The notes: generated by a model from the sequence alone, not told the origin. A stretch of DNA of 8,019 nucleotides from Candidatus Omnitrophota bacterium (GCA_023818725.1 JAMWBX010000042.1:1-8019), one strand, 5' to 3'. Counted from the first letter of the stretch, positions 1-7,099 are shown. A program made the numbers and translations.

Positions 1-1886
1 CGTCTCTTGCTTGCTGTTCGGTCGTATTTTTTTCAAGCTCCTTTATCATGCTTTCAGCCCTATCAATATAAGTAATATTCCCTGTTGTTTCAAATCCATA
101 AACCAGAGCAAGAATTGCCCATCCATATTCTCTGTTGAAAAAATTGTTAAACTTAAAAGATATCTTTTCAAAATAATTTATGTCATAATCGCAGATTGCC
201 TGTATGATATCGGGTACATCATCATCGCCAGTTAGCACATAGTAATGATAGAGCCCCTGAGTCCACTGATGACTGGGAAGACAGGACATCATTCTTATGT
301 GTCCATATGAATGTTGAGGGCATGATCGATGTTGCTGCCAGTGGTCCGAGTAATAGACAAAATCAGTTTCTATTTGATGCCTGGCAGCTGCTGTCAGTCT
401 TTTCAGAACCGAAGCATTTCTTGTTCTCATCGCTTCAAGGCAAAGGCAGTATATCGCATCATACTCATTATTTGCCCAGACAGGTTCAGGATCTTGCGGC
501 GTTTTATAAATTCCGCCGTATATGTTGAAAAGAAACCCGGCTGGTCTTAATTCTGCAGGAAACCTTCCTTGAGAAACATAATACCGAGAATAACCCTCAT
601 CAATGGTATCTCCATAGTGAAACATTTCTGATACAGTGTAAAAACGAGCAGTCGCAGAAGAGAGCAACCATGAAAAGAGCCCTGAATCCTTTTCAGAGAA
701 CAAAATCCACTGATGAAATGTTTCCCCAGCATAAGTCAAACACTGTTTTTCAAGCCAGCCATAGCATGGCTCAACCCTGGTGGTTTCTGGTTGTTCCAGA
801 GAATTTCTTATCGAATTATCCTGATCTGTAAAAATAAAATCGAATTGAGTTCTATAGCTTGAACCCTGTTGAAGATTGAGAACCCCTGCAAATTCCGGCC
901 ACGCCTCATAGCAGATTTCACCCTTTCCGACCCTGACTTTTTTTGGCCTGTGATGAACAAAATCCCTCATACAAACACAGGCAGAAACAAAATCATTTTT
1001 TATGCATATTGCCGATGTAACGTTTTGATTAAAGTCCCGTAAAAATACAGGATAATCAAAATTATCCTTGAGCTCAGAAGTATTTTTTACATATGGAGAA
1101 AACCTTGTTTTATCAAGAAAAATTTCAATATCCTTTTCTATTTCAACAATCCTTTTGATTGCAAGATTGCTGTAAGATTCCTGACAGAGAAGTGTTTTAA
1201 CAAGAGAAGGCAACAAAAACCGGCACGAAATAGAATCGATATTCAAAAATGGCTTTTCTGCAAGGCAGTGAAAAAAATGGATAGAAAGAGAAAACCCCTG
1301 AATTCCGGCAAGGAATTCTATTGTGCACTTTACATCAAGAAGTTTTTCGCCTTTTTCGTGTTCAAAAAGGCATCCTTTCCATGAAACCTGAAACCTTCTA
1401 TCGCCTTCGCTTTCAACTTTAAAACTTCCGGTATCAGTCATATATTTAAAAATTTTTTTGCCGGCTTTCGCAGAAATTACCCATTCAGTGTTTTCTGCAA
1501 GGATATTGCTCTTGTTGAAAAAGATAGAACTGACAGGAAACTCTTTTCAACAACTCAACCTTTAACCCTCTGGTTTCCACAGAAAACCCGGACAGGAATT
1601 TTTTCAATTTAAGAAGGCCCTTTTCTTTTTCTTCAACAGGTGTGTTTCTTACCGAGTAGCTGCCATTTCCATTGCCTTCAAAATCAAGTTGAATCCATCG
1701 AGGAGAACCATCTGGATAACTGACCAGCGTCCTTGATTGCGCAGATACAACAGACCCATCAGGTCTTTCTATCGAAAAAAGCATTTTCCTGATGCCCTGT
1801 TTTGCAATAGGGATTGTTACCCTGCAGGGAGCAATTGATCTATCTGAAGGAAAATTATTTACTGTACACCGCCATGTCCTATTCAT
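1..1886 (-). pseudogene. Frameshifted YetA/PcRGLX-like (PL26-type) protein, 3' end off window
   Basis: A single gene appears to be read in two frames. The first frame runs from ATG 1886 to a TGA at 1487-1485. Its N-terminus has the hallmark of the PcRGLX/YetA RIFT-barrel domain: a segment ending RPDGSVVSAQSRTL, then YPDGSPRWIQLDF. A second frame is open from 1546 to position 1 without a stop, about 515 codons. It continues the family architecture: a beta-rich middle part, then an alpha/alpha-toroid part with PSHQWTQGLYHYYVLTGDDD (around 150-210). The frames join naturally if one A is removed from the four-A run at 1544-1547, giving VELLK-EFPVSS. PL26 members are exo-rhamnogalacturonan lyases, but substrate cannot be inferred here. 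The ATG overlaps the stop of the upstream hydrolase by 8 nt, suggesting translational coupling; there is no good Shine-Dalgarno. A gene caller may start the second part at ATG 1441. Family call is from remembered motifs, moderately sure. Confidence 0.65.
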
Positions 1887-2646
1887 TTTCTAGTAGTTTT
1901 TCATACTCAGCAAATCTCTTTCTGTCGTTTAAGATAGGGAAACGCGAACGTGTTTGTTCAACTTTGCTGGCGTCTATTTTACACTTAAACGCACCTTCTT
2001 CGCAACAGGCGTCAAAAACCATATTTCCCCATGGATCCACAATGCATGAATCTCCGCAATACTGTTCTTTGGGGCTTATACCTATCCTGTTAACTCCTAT
2101 GACAAACGTCTGATTTTCAATCGCTCTGGCGACAAGGAGAGTTTTCCAGTGGTTTGCTCTTGTTGAAGGCCAGTTTGCGATGACAACATAAATATCTGTT
2201 TTTGCGGCACTCAACCAGAAAAGCGGAGAAAAACGCAGGTCGTAGCAAATGAAAGGTGTTACACGAACTTTGCCAATCGTGAATGATTTTATTTCTGAAC
2301 CCGGCAGGTGATGGGAAGGTTCTCCTGACGGCGAGAAAAGATGAATTTTGGCAACAGCCATTACAACATCACCTGATGGGTTAATGATAAGACAGGAATT
2401 TTTTTCTTCAATGACTCCGCCAGAGCAGACGAAAGCATTCTTGCTTTTTGCGATTGAAGCAAAAAAATCGATATCATCAGGGGTAAGCGTTGTGGCTTTT
2501 TTGTTAAATGAAAAACCGGAAAGTGCCATTTCAGGGAAAATAATCAGTTGAACATTCCTGATGTCTGAAAGTATTTTTGTGATTTTTTCTTTGTTTTTCT
2601 GCTTATTTTCCCATTCTATGTTATACTGGCACAGGCAGATGTTCAT
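1879..2646 (-). CDS. Carbon-nitrogen hydrolase (nitrilase superfamily, omega-amidase-like)
   Basis: Predicted cytosolic amidase of the nitrilase superfamily that hydrolyses carboxamide C-N bonds. With the ATG at 2646 the protein is 255 aa, normal for the omega-amidase/YafV/Nit2 branch. The Glu-Lys-Cys triad is visible: E39 in IIFPEMALSGF, K100 in VAKIHLF and C134 in PFICYDLRFSPLFW. The CYDLRF context and the C-terminal FPILNDRK also fit omega-amidase-like enzymes, which deamidate alpha-ketoglutaramate or similar omega-amides; the substrate here is not proven. The frame also opens at a TTG at 2679, which would add 11 residues and overlap the response regulator by 20 nt. I prefer ATG 2646 because family members begin at MNICLCQ-type sequence. 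Neither start has a clear Shine-Dalgarno. It lies 13 nt after the regulator and its stop overlaps the next gene's ATG, so co-transcription is likely. Confidence 0.88.
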   Translation of the reverse strand: MNICLCQYNIEWENKQKNKEKITKILSDIRNVQLIIFPEMALSGFSFNKKATTLTPDDIDFFASIAKSKNAFVCSGGVIEEKNSCLIINPSGDVVMAVAKIHLFSPSGEPSHHLPGSEIKSFTIGKVRVTPFICYDLRFSPLFWLSAAKTDIYVVIANWPSTRANHWKTLLVARAIENQTFVIGVNRIGISPKEQYCGDSCIVDPWGNMVFDACCEEGAFKCKIDASKVEQTRSRFPILNDRKRFAEYEKLLENE

Positions 2647-2659
2647 AATGTGGATTCTT

Positions 2660-3049
2660 TTATTTTGTGCCTGAGACAAGATTTCTTATGATTGGAAGGA
2701 TTCTCTGAATATTGAATGGCTTGGTGACATAATAGTCCACGCCGAGAGAATAACCTTTGATTTTGTCCTCGTCAGATGTCTTTCCTGTTATCATTATTAC
2801 AGGAACCCTTCTACTGCGCCAGCCAGATTTAAGCCGTTCAAGAACCTCCCAACCATTGAAGCGCGGCATTTCAATATCCAGAAGGACAAGATCTGGTTTG
2901 AACTGGCGAAATCTTTCAAGGGCCTGTTCGCCATCCTCAGCCAGAACAACATAATAGCCTGCCCTGGTAAGTCCCTGTTGAAGTATCAGGCGGGTTTCAG
3001 GGTCATCTTCGGCCACAAGGATTGTTTTCACAGCTTGTGTATCGCTCAT
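2660..3049 (-). CDS. Single-domain response regulator (CheY-like receiver)
   Basis: A 129-aa stand-alone receiver domain with no DNA-binding or enzymatic output domain. Key residues are present: acidic pair D15-D16 (in VAEDDPET), phospho-acceptor D58 (in LVLLDIEMP), switch threonine T88 (MITGK) and K110 in the VTKPF signature. It should be phosphorylated on D58 by a histidine kinase and signal by protein contact. No kinase of the histidine type is encoded in the window, so the partner lies elsewhere. It sits between the HAD/AIR-synthase fusion gene (20 nt gap upstream) and the carbon-nitrogen hydrolase (13 nt gap downstream) in the same direction. It has a private promoter placed so close to the ATG that the transcript would begin at or next to the start codon. 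Length is typical for PilH/CheY/SpoOF-like single receivers. Confidence 0.93.
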   Translation of the reverse strand: MSDTQAVKTILVAEDDPETRLILQQGLTRAGYYVVLAEDGEQALERFRQFKPDLVLLDIEMPRFNGWEVLERLKSGWRSRRVPVIMITGKTSDEDKIKGYSLGVDYYVTKPFNIQRILPIIRNLVSGTK

Positions 3050-3055
3050 GACTAA

Positions 3056-3084
3056 ATTATATCCCGGAATTATCTGGTTTTCAA
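3056..3084 (-). promoter_or_regulatory. Near-consensus sigma70-type promoter of the response regulator, likely leaderless
   Basis: On the minus strand TTGAAA (3084-3079) and TATAAT (3061-3056) are separated by exactly 17 nt. Only 6 nt (TTAGTC) separate the -10 box from the ATG at 3049, so transcription would start at or within a base or two of the A of ATG. The -35 box lies within the last codons of the upstream fusion gene. There is no room for a Shine-Dalgarno downstream of the expected start. Seen directly as a match; activity is inferred. Confidence 0.65.
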
Positions 3085-4695
3085 TATCTCATCTGTTGCT
3101 GAAAAACGCATTTCTTCCAGATTGCCTTTTTTCATCAAAAGAATTTTTTTCTCTTTTATTGCCCGTCCTGTGATGGCTGCTGGTATTTTATGACTTCTGT
3201 AAACAGAAATAAGATTTTCAGCATACCGCGCAGGAACAACAATAAGAAGACAACCTGACGAGATGAGCCCGTAGATATCTAATCCAAGATACTGGCAGAA
3301 GATTTTTGCGGGTTTGAAAAACATAATCTTTCTTTCATCTATGATAAAACCGCATCCAATGGATTGCGCAATCTCAGCAATGCCTGATGCAATACCTCCC
3401 TCAGTTGGGTCATGCATTGCAATCACAGGGACTGTTTTCCATGCAATCATTGCCTCTTTAACAATTGAAATACCCGGTCTTTTTATTGCGTTGATAGCCT
3501 TGCTATAAATGGCAGGAAATTTTTCACAAAGTTTTTTGTTTTCTCTGGCAAGGATTGATGCGCCTTCTATACCGACCTGCTTTACAAGGATAAGAGCGTC
3601 GCCCGGGTTAACATTTTTTACCTGCCTCAAGTTTTTAATTTTTTCTCCAACCATTGCGCAACAAATCAGGGTTTGCCTTATACATTGACTTATTTCAGTG
3701 TGGCCGCCAGCCCAGGCAATATTTTCCCTCAGGCAAATCTTTGAAATTTCCCGAAATGTCTCTTCAATTTCAGGAAATTTTGTTCCAGAAGGAAAAATAA
3801 TCGTTGTGAGCAACCAGGTTGGTTTTGCAGCCATGCACGCGATATCATTGGCATTGATTTTTACTGCATAAGCGCCTGCGTTTTTTGAAACAAGCGTGAT
3901 TGGATCTGATTTCAGTGCAAGAGTTTTTGTCCGGGTTTTGATAATTGCCGCGTCAAGCCCTATACCAGGCCCAACAAGCACACCTCTATCACAGGCGCAG
4001 TACCTTTTTAATAGGTATTGCAGAAGTTGATGCTGTAACTTTCCGTCAGGCAGCTCTTTAAGTCCGAGGAAATAAGCAAGTTCGGTGATATCGCTGTAGA
4101 TAAAATCCGCTCCAGCCTCAATGAAATCCTGCTGGCTTTTCCCCCCAGATAACACTCCGCAGGACAAAACTCCAATTCTTTTTGCCGCGATAACATCCAT
4201 CGGATGATCCCCTGCGACTATAATCTGACTTTTCTTCAGGTTTAGTTTTTTTATAACAAGACTAATATGATCTGGATGTGGTTTCACCCGTGCAACATCT
4301 TCTCTTGCAACAAGAATATCATAAGGTATACAGGTTTTTTTAAGGATATTCTCGACAACATATCGGCTGTTTCTAGTCACTATTCCAATCAGGATTTTCT
4401 CTTTTTTCAGATGAATGAGAAATTCTAAAACCCCATTTATCAGTTGTGTTTTTTTAGATGCCTCTTTTTCTCTTTTTAATAAGAGATCATAAGCGTGGAG
4501 CAAAAATTTATCGCATCTTCCTTTATTTATTTTTTCTACCGCCCTGAGATATTCAAGGATTGGAAGTTTTACTTCTGGTTCTTTGATCTTATACTGACAG
4601 GCCAGTTGTTGAATTTCAAGAAAGATTTTCTTGAAATCAATCTCCTGACTTACTATGGTTCCGTCAAAATCAAAAACAACTCCTTCTATCGGCAT
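3070..4695 (-). CDS. Fusion protein: HAD-family phosphatase + AIR synthase-related (HypE/ThiL-like) protein
   Basis: 541 aa, two enzymes in one chain. Residues 1 to about 205 are a HAD hydrolase of the phosphoglycolate-phosphatase/PpaX type: motif I DFDGT (D9 nucleophile, D11), motif II T107 in GIVTRNS, motif III K138 in RVKPHPDH, motif IV G162-D163-D167 in AGDHPMDV, and a helical cap between motifs I and II. From about 235 on it resembles AIR synthase-related proteins of the HypE/COG1973 type: GPGIGLDAAII (D248), KSDPIT (D264), NANDIACMAAKPTW (N283-D284), AGGHTEIS (330-336) and HDPTEGGIASG (429-438). Such proteins bind ATP and activate carboxamide or phosphate groups (HypE, ThiL, SelD, PurM). 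No hydrogenase-maturation or thiamine gene is adjacent, so HypE, ThiL or another role cannot be decided. The ATG at 4695 is the first codon of a textbook HAD N-terminus, MPIEGVVFDFDGT. It heads the leftward gene run. Confidence 0.85.
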   Translation of the reverse strand: MPIEGVVFDFDGTIVSQEIDFKKIFLEIQQLACQYKIKEPEVKLPILEYLRAVEKINKGRCDKFLLHAYDLLLKREKEASKKTQLINGVLEFLIHLKKEKILIGIVTRNSRYVVENILKKTCIPYDILVAREDVARVKPHPDHISLVIKKLNLKKSQIIVAGDHPMDVIAAKRIGVLSCGVLSGGKSQQDFIEAGADFIYSDITELAYFLGLKELPDGKLQHQLLQYLLKRYCACDRGVLVGPGIGLDAAIIKTRTKTLALKSDPITLVSKNAGAYAVKINANDIACMAAKPTWLLTTIIFPSGTKFPEIEETFREISKICLRENIAWAGGHTEISQCIRQTLICCAMVGEKIKNLRQVKNVNPGDALILVKQVGIEGASILARENKKLCEKFPAIYSKAINAIKRPGISIVKEAMIAWKTVPVIAMHDPTEGGIASGIAEIAQSIGCGFIIDERKIMFFKPAKIFCQYLGLDIYGLISSGCLLIVVPARYAENLISVYRSHKIPAAITGRAIKEKKILLMKKGNLEEMRFSATDEILKTR

Positions 4696-4701
4696 AATAT
4701 T

Positions 4702-4730
4702 ATTTTATACCAATTCGCCCTGCGTGGCAT
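4702..4730 (-). promoter_or_regulatory. Possible promoter of the HAD/AIR-synthase fusion gene
   Basis: On the minus strand TAAAAT (4707-4702) lies 6 nt before the ATG at 4695, and ATGCCA (4730-4725, 4 of 6 matches to TTGACA) lies 17 nt further upstream. The geometry is the same as at the response regulator (17-nt spacer, 6-nt discriminator, then ATG), again with no Shine-Dalgarno. An overlapping alternative -10 is TATAAA at 4709-4704. The -35 is weak, so confidence is modest. Confidence 0.4.
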
Positions 4731-4755
4731 TAAGATGTTTTTTCTCCCTATTTGT

Positions 4756-4840
4756 AAAATCCCCCTGCCATCCCCTTTATGAAAGGGGAAACTACTTTTT
4801 CTCCCCTCTTTCCAAAAGAGGGGTTGGGGGAGATTTTTCA
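4756..4840. repeat. GC-rich palindromic repeat (REP/MITE-like) with two hairpins
   Basis: Within an AT-rich intergenic region, a C-rich then G-rich block forms nested inverted repeats. Hairpin 1: TCCCCTTT (4771-4778) pairs with AAAGGGGA (4782-4789), loop ATG. Hairpin 2: CCCCTCTTT (4803-4811) pairs with AAAGAGGGG (4815-4823), 3-nt loop. The outer arms AAAATCCCCC (4757-4766) and GGGGGAGATTTT (4826-4837) are imperfect complements, so the whole unit can fold as a branched palindrome. From memory, repeats of this C5/G5 design ending in AAATCCCCC...GGGGGATTT recur in many bacterial genomes and yield spurious peptides such as LSKRGVGGDF. It encodes no transposase; a transcript-end or mRNA-structure role is possible but there is no clear terminator U-tract. 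Confidence 0.75.
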
Positions 4841-4951
4841 AAACCGCCTTGCATCATCGGAATAAAAAGATGAAATTTTGTTTTTTGCAGAGAATAGGGT
4901 ATCATAATTGTGAGAACAAAATTTTTTTGCAATTTTATTGTCATTATGTAA

Positions 4952-5746
4952 ATGGTTAGCAAACGCGCAGGTCAGGTTATAGAAAACTATGAAATTGTTG
5001 AGCAGATATGGCAAGGATCGACATCAGGTGTATATCTGGCCAGAGCTACCTCTCTTAATGCCCAATTTGGCACCTATGTCGCAATAAAAATTCTTAATAC
5101 AAGACGATCGAGATTGAACAATTCAATCCATATCTCTCAATTTAGAAAACAAGCCAGAATTGCAATGGAGCTGAATCATCCCAACATTGTTAAAGTGTTT
5201 AAATTTTTTCATAATGGTGAAGACATTGGACTCATTATGGAATATGTTGCTGGCAAAAGTATGCGACAGTGGTCCACGGAAAAGATTTTTTCACTCCAGG
5301 AAATTATTTTAATATTTAAAGCGATGCTTTCTGCACTTGACCATCTTGAACAAAACAGGGTAGTCCACAAAGATATCAAACCGGAAAATATCCTGATTTC
5401 ACCGGATATGCTCACTATCAAGCTGATAGATTTCGGGTATGCGATAAAAAAGAGTTTTTTCTCCTGGGATAAATTTCCTTACGCGGGCACAGAAAGATAC
5501 ATGGCGCCAGAAAGGCGAACAGGACAGGCAACACATAAAAGCGATATTTATAGCCTTGGGAAGATTATTGAAGAGTACCTGTTAAAATGCGGTCAGGAGG
5601 TTCCGGGATATCTTGCTGCCATATTGAAAAACTGCATTGCCCCTGAACCAGAAAACAGATATGAACATGCTGCTGTTGCGCACAAGGATCTTGAATTTCT
5701 GACGGAATACCACAGGAAAAAGGATGCTTTACGGCATCATCTCTGA
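4952..5746 (+). CDS. Serine/threonine protein kinase (Hanks type), single soluble domain
   Basis: 264 aa, essentially one eukaryotic-like kinase domain with no membrane segment or sensor region. Visible subdomains: nucleotide loop WQGSTSGVYLARA (20-32), VAIK lysine K46, HPNIV (76-80), hinge IMEYVAGKS (95-103), catalytic loop HKDIKPENIL (H139, D141, K143, N146), DFG at 160-162, GTERYMAPE (179-187) and KSDIYSLG (196-203, D198). The catalytic Asp, Lys and DFG are all present, so activity is plausible. Two deviations stand out: the alpha-C glutamate position is Q67 (FRKQARIAMEL, nine residues before HPN), and the first glycine of the nucleotide loop is W20. An in-frame TAA lies directly before the ATG at 4952, fixing the start; no Shine-Dalgarno or convincing promoter is seen. 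The 3' end overlaps the phosphoesterase gene by 23 nt, so the two are probably co-transcribed and may act on shared phosphoproteins. Confidence 0.92.
   Translation: MVSKRAGQVIENYEIVEQIWQGSTSGVYLARATSLNAQFGTYVAIKILNTRRSRLNNSIHISQFRKQARIAMELNHPNIVKVFKFFHNGEDIGLIMEYVAGKSMRQWSTEKIFSLQEIILIFKAMLSALDHLEQNRVVHKDIKPENILISPDMLTIKLIDFGYAIKKSFFSWDKFPYAGTERYMAPERRTGQATHKSDIYSLGKIIEEYLLKCGQEVPGYLAAILKNCIAPEPENRYEHAAVAHKDLEFLTEYHRKKDALRHHL
5714..5717 (+). promoter_or_regulatory. Ribosome binding site of the phosphoesterase, inside the kinase gene
   Basis: AGGA sits 6 nt before the ATG at 5724, within the last codons of the kinase. It supports the overlapping start and contrasts with the lack of such a site before the kinase itself. 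Confidence 0.6.
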
Positions 5747-6464
5747 TATTCATGGAAACCTTGAGGCAGCCATCGCAGTAAAGGACTTCCTGCAAAAAAG
5801 TAAGATTGAAAAGTTACTGGTTCTTGGAGATGTTGTGGGATACGGTGTTAATCCTGAAGAATGTATGGAGGTCTTTAAACCATTCAATGCAATATTCATA
5901 AAGGGCAACCATGAAGAGGCAATCATTACTGGCAACTGCGATGTTTTTACCACTGATGCCAGAATTTCAATAGAGTGGACAGCTAAACGATTAAGCAGTT
6001 TTTTTAAAGAAAGAATTTCTGGATGGAAAGAAACAATTCAAATTGAGGATTTTGTGCTTTGCCATGGTGGGTTGATTGATCCGCTGTATTTTTACACAAA
6101 TACGCGTTTAAAAGCAAAAAGGATTTTTGATGAGTTTGAATTCAAAATTTGTTTTATCGGACACACCCATTTTCCAATGGCATTTTCCCTTGCCGAAGGT
6201 GAGCCACTTCCTGCCACTATTGCGCAAAGGCCCGATGGTAGAATGCGCATATCACTGGAAGATGAAAATAGATATATCATAAATACAGGGAGCGTAGGCC
6301 AGCCAAGAGACGGAAACCCGAATGCCTGTTGCGCCATATTCGACACAGAGAGCAGGATATTTGAACTCCACAGAATTTCATATCCTACGGAAATCGCTGC
6401 AAAAAAGATTATCGACGCAGGACTTCCTTCTTCACTTGCAGCAAGAATTTCAAGGGGACTTTAG
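5724..6464 (+). CDS. Calcineurin-type metallophosphoesterase (YfcE/MJ0936-like)
   Basis: 246-aa cytosolic dimetal phosphoesterase. All metal-ligand motifs are in order: SDIHGN (D8, H10), GDVVGYG (D36), GNHEE (N62, H63), CHGG (H114) and GHTHF (H147, H149). The C-terminal NTGSVGQPRDGNPNACCAIF signature is typical of the COG0639/PF12850 group, whose members hydrolyse phosphodiesters, phosphoproteins or dinucleoside polyphosphates. The start ATG lies within the kinase gene with an AGGA 6 nt upstream, and the MLYGIISDIHGN N-terminus is what the family begins with. Coupling to a Ser/Thr kinase suggests a role as the opposing phosphatase, although bacterial kinases more often pair with PPM-type phosphatases; that role is inferred. 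It ends only 6 nt from the stop of the convergent pilin-like gene, and no terminator is visible between them. Confidence 0.92.
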   Translation: MLYGIISDIHGNLEAAIAVKDFLQKSKIEKLLVLGDVVGYGVNPEECMEVFKPFNAIFIKGNHEEAIITGNCDVFTTDARISIEWTAKRLSSFFKERISGWKETIQIEDFVLCHGGLIDPLYFYTNTRLKAKRIFDEFEFKICFIGHTHFPMAFSLAEGEPLPATIAQRPDGRMRISLEDENRYIINTGSVGQPRDGNPNACCAIFDTESRIFELHRISYPTEIAAKKIIDAGLPSSLAARISRGL

Positions 6465-6470
6465 TTACTA

Positions 6471-7061
6471 TTATTTCTTATCTGCCAGCAGAAAAACTCT
6501 TTCATATTCAGAGGCAAGATCATCGGAAAGCGTCATTGTGCGATTTGCGTCAGGATAACCCTTCGTATGGCCATCTGAGAAAAGAATGTTGACAAAGATT
6601 CCCCTGTGGTTGTATTTTTCACCTGCGGCTATATTAAAATCCATAATTACAGCAACAATTCCACCACTATTTTCTATCTCTGGTCTGTAAACATAAGCAG
6701 ATTCAACAATTCCATCTTTCTCATCAGCCTTTTTTACCTGTTCTGGTTTTGCATAGTTGCTTGAAGGACAACCAAACATCTCTATGCTTTTAAGGTGGGT
6801 GTGAAACCTGCCAATCCCTACATATTCTCCAGTAGATTCCCGGATAATATTTCCATAATAAACATCAGAATAGAAAGCTCCGCCATCCATCATTTTCATA
6901 CCTATTGCCATACCAATCTGCTTTAGATTATTGAGGCAAACCACCCTTTTTGCTGATTCCCTCGCTTTTGCGAAAACCGGCAATAAAATTCCGACAAGAA
7001 TCGCAGTGATTGCCATTACCACAAGAAGCTCAATAAGAGTAAACGCAGCAATTCTTTTTAT
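6471..7061 (-). CDS. Type IV pilin-like / pseudopilin protein, H-X-DG family, with apparent ATA start
   Basis: 196 aa if read from the ATA at 7061. The N-terminus then is [15 protein letters not shown], a classic prepilin signal: basic n-region, cleavage after A6 (Ala in place of the usual Gly), F7 at +1 and E11 at +5, followed by a hydrophobic helix to about residue 30 and KARESAKR. The mature part has LNNLKQIG (about 40-47), a MFGCPSS segment, and near the end HRG...[11 protein letters not shown], the 'H-X9-DG' processing-associated motif, here with ten residues between H and DG. Such proteins are exported and assembled by type II/IV pilus machinery. No ATG, GTG or TTG exists between the upstream in-frame TAA and the middle of the signal helix; the first conventional start is GTG 7022, which would remove half the signal. 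A promoter and AGGGGG site upstream fit the ATA. Converges on the phosphoesterase gene. Confidence 0.85.
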   Translation of the reverse strand: MKRIAAFTLIELLVVMAITAILVGILLPVFAKARESAKRVVCLNNLKQIGMAIGMKMMDGGAFYSDVYYGNIIRESTGEYVGIGRFHTHLKSIEMFGCPSSNYAKPEQVKKADEKDGIVESAYVYRPEIENSGGIVAVIMDFNIAAGEKYNHRGIFVNILFSDGHTKGYPDANRTMTLSDDLASEYERVFLLADKK

Positions 7062-7066
7062 AAAAA

Positions 7067-7072
7067 CCCCCT
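7067..7072 (-). promoter_or_regulatory. Shine-Dalgarno site of the pilin-like gene
   Basis: AGGGGG on the minus strand lies 5 nt before the ATA at 7061. It decides the start: it is too far (over 40 nt) from the GTG at 7022 and 14 nt from the ATT at 7052, so initiation at the ATA, or at an ATG that once stood there, fits best. Confidence 0.55.
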
Positions 7073-7099
7073 GGAATGACTGGTTTTGTGGACAGAGTT

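Noticed and set aside
11..550. Plus-strand open frames of about 73 codons in the first 550 bases
   Set aside because: They lie opposite the long open minus-strand frame of the YetA-like gene, which has recognisable family motifs; the plus-strand peptides look random and lack ribosome sites.
1535..1550. Programmed frameshifting in the YetA-like gene
   Set aside because: The shift needed is +1 at an A-run, with no slippery heptamer, stimulatory hairpin or known precedent in the family; mutation or sequencing error is simpler.
4655..4873. Plus-strand open frames across the intergenic palindrome
   Set aside because: The predicted peptide (LSKRGVGGDF type) is the translation of the palindromic repeat, a well-known spurious product; no ribosome site.
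4903..4925. Possible operator before the kinase (TTGT-GAGA-ACAA dyad)
   Set aside because: Only a four-base perfect dyad in an A/T-rich stretch; resemblance to a LacI-type site is too weak, and no regulator gene is nearby.
4878..4950. Kinase promoter candidates (TTGTTT...TATCAT and a TATGTA next to the ATG)
   Set aside because: Each has at least one poor hexamer or wrong spacing; none stands out from the local A/T-rich background.
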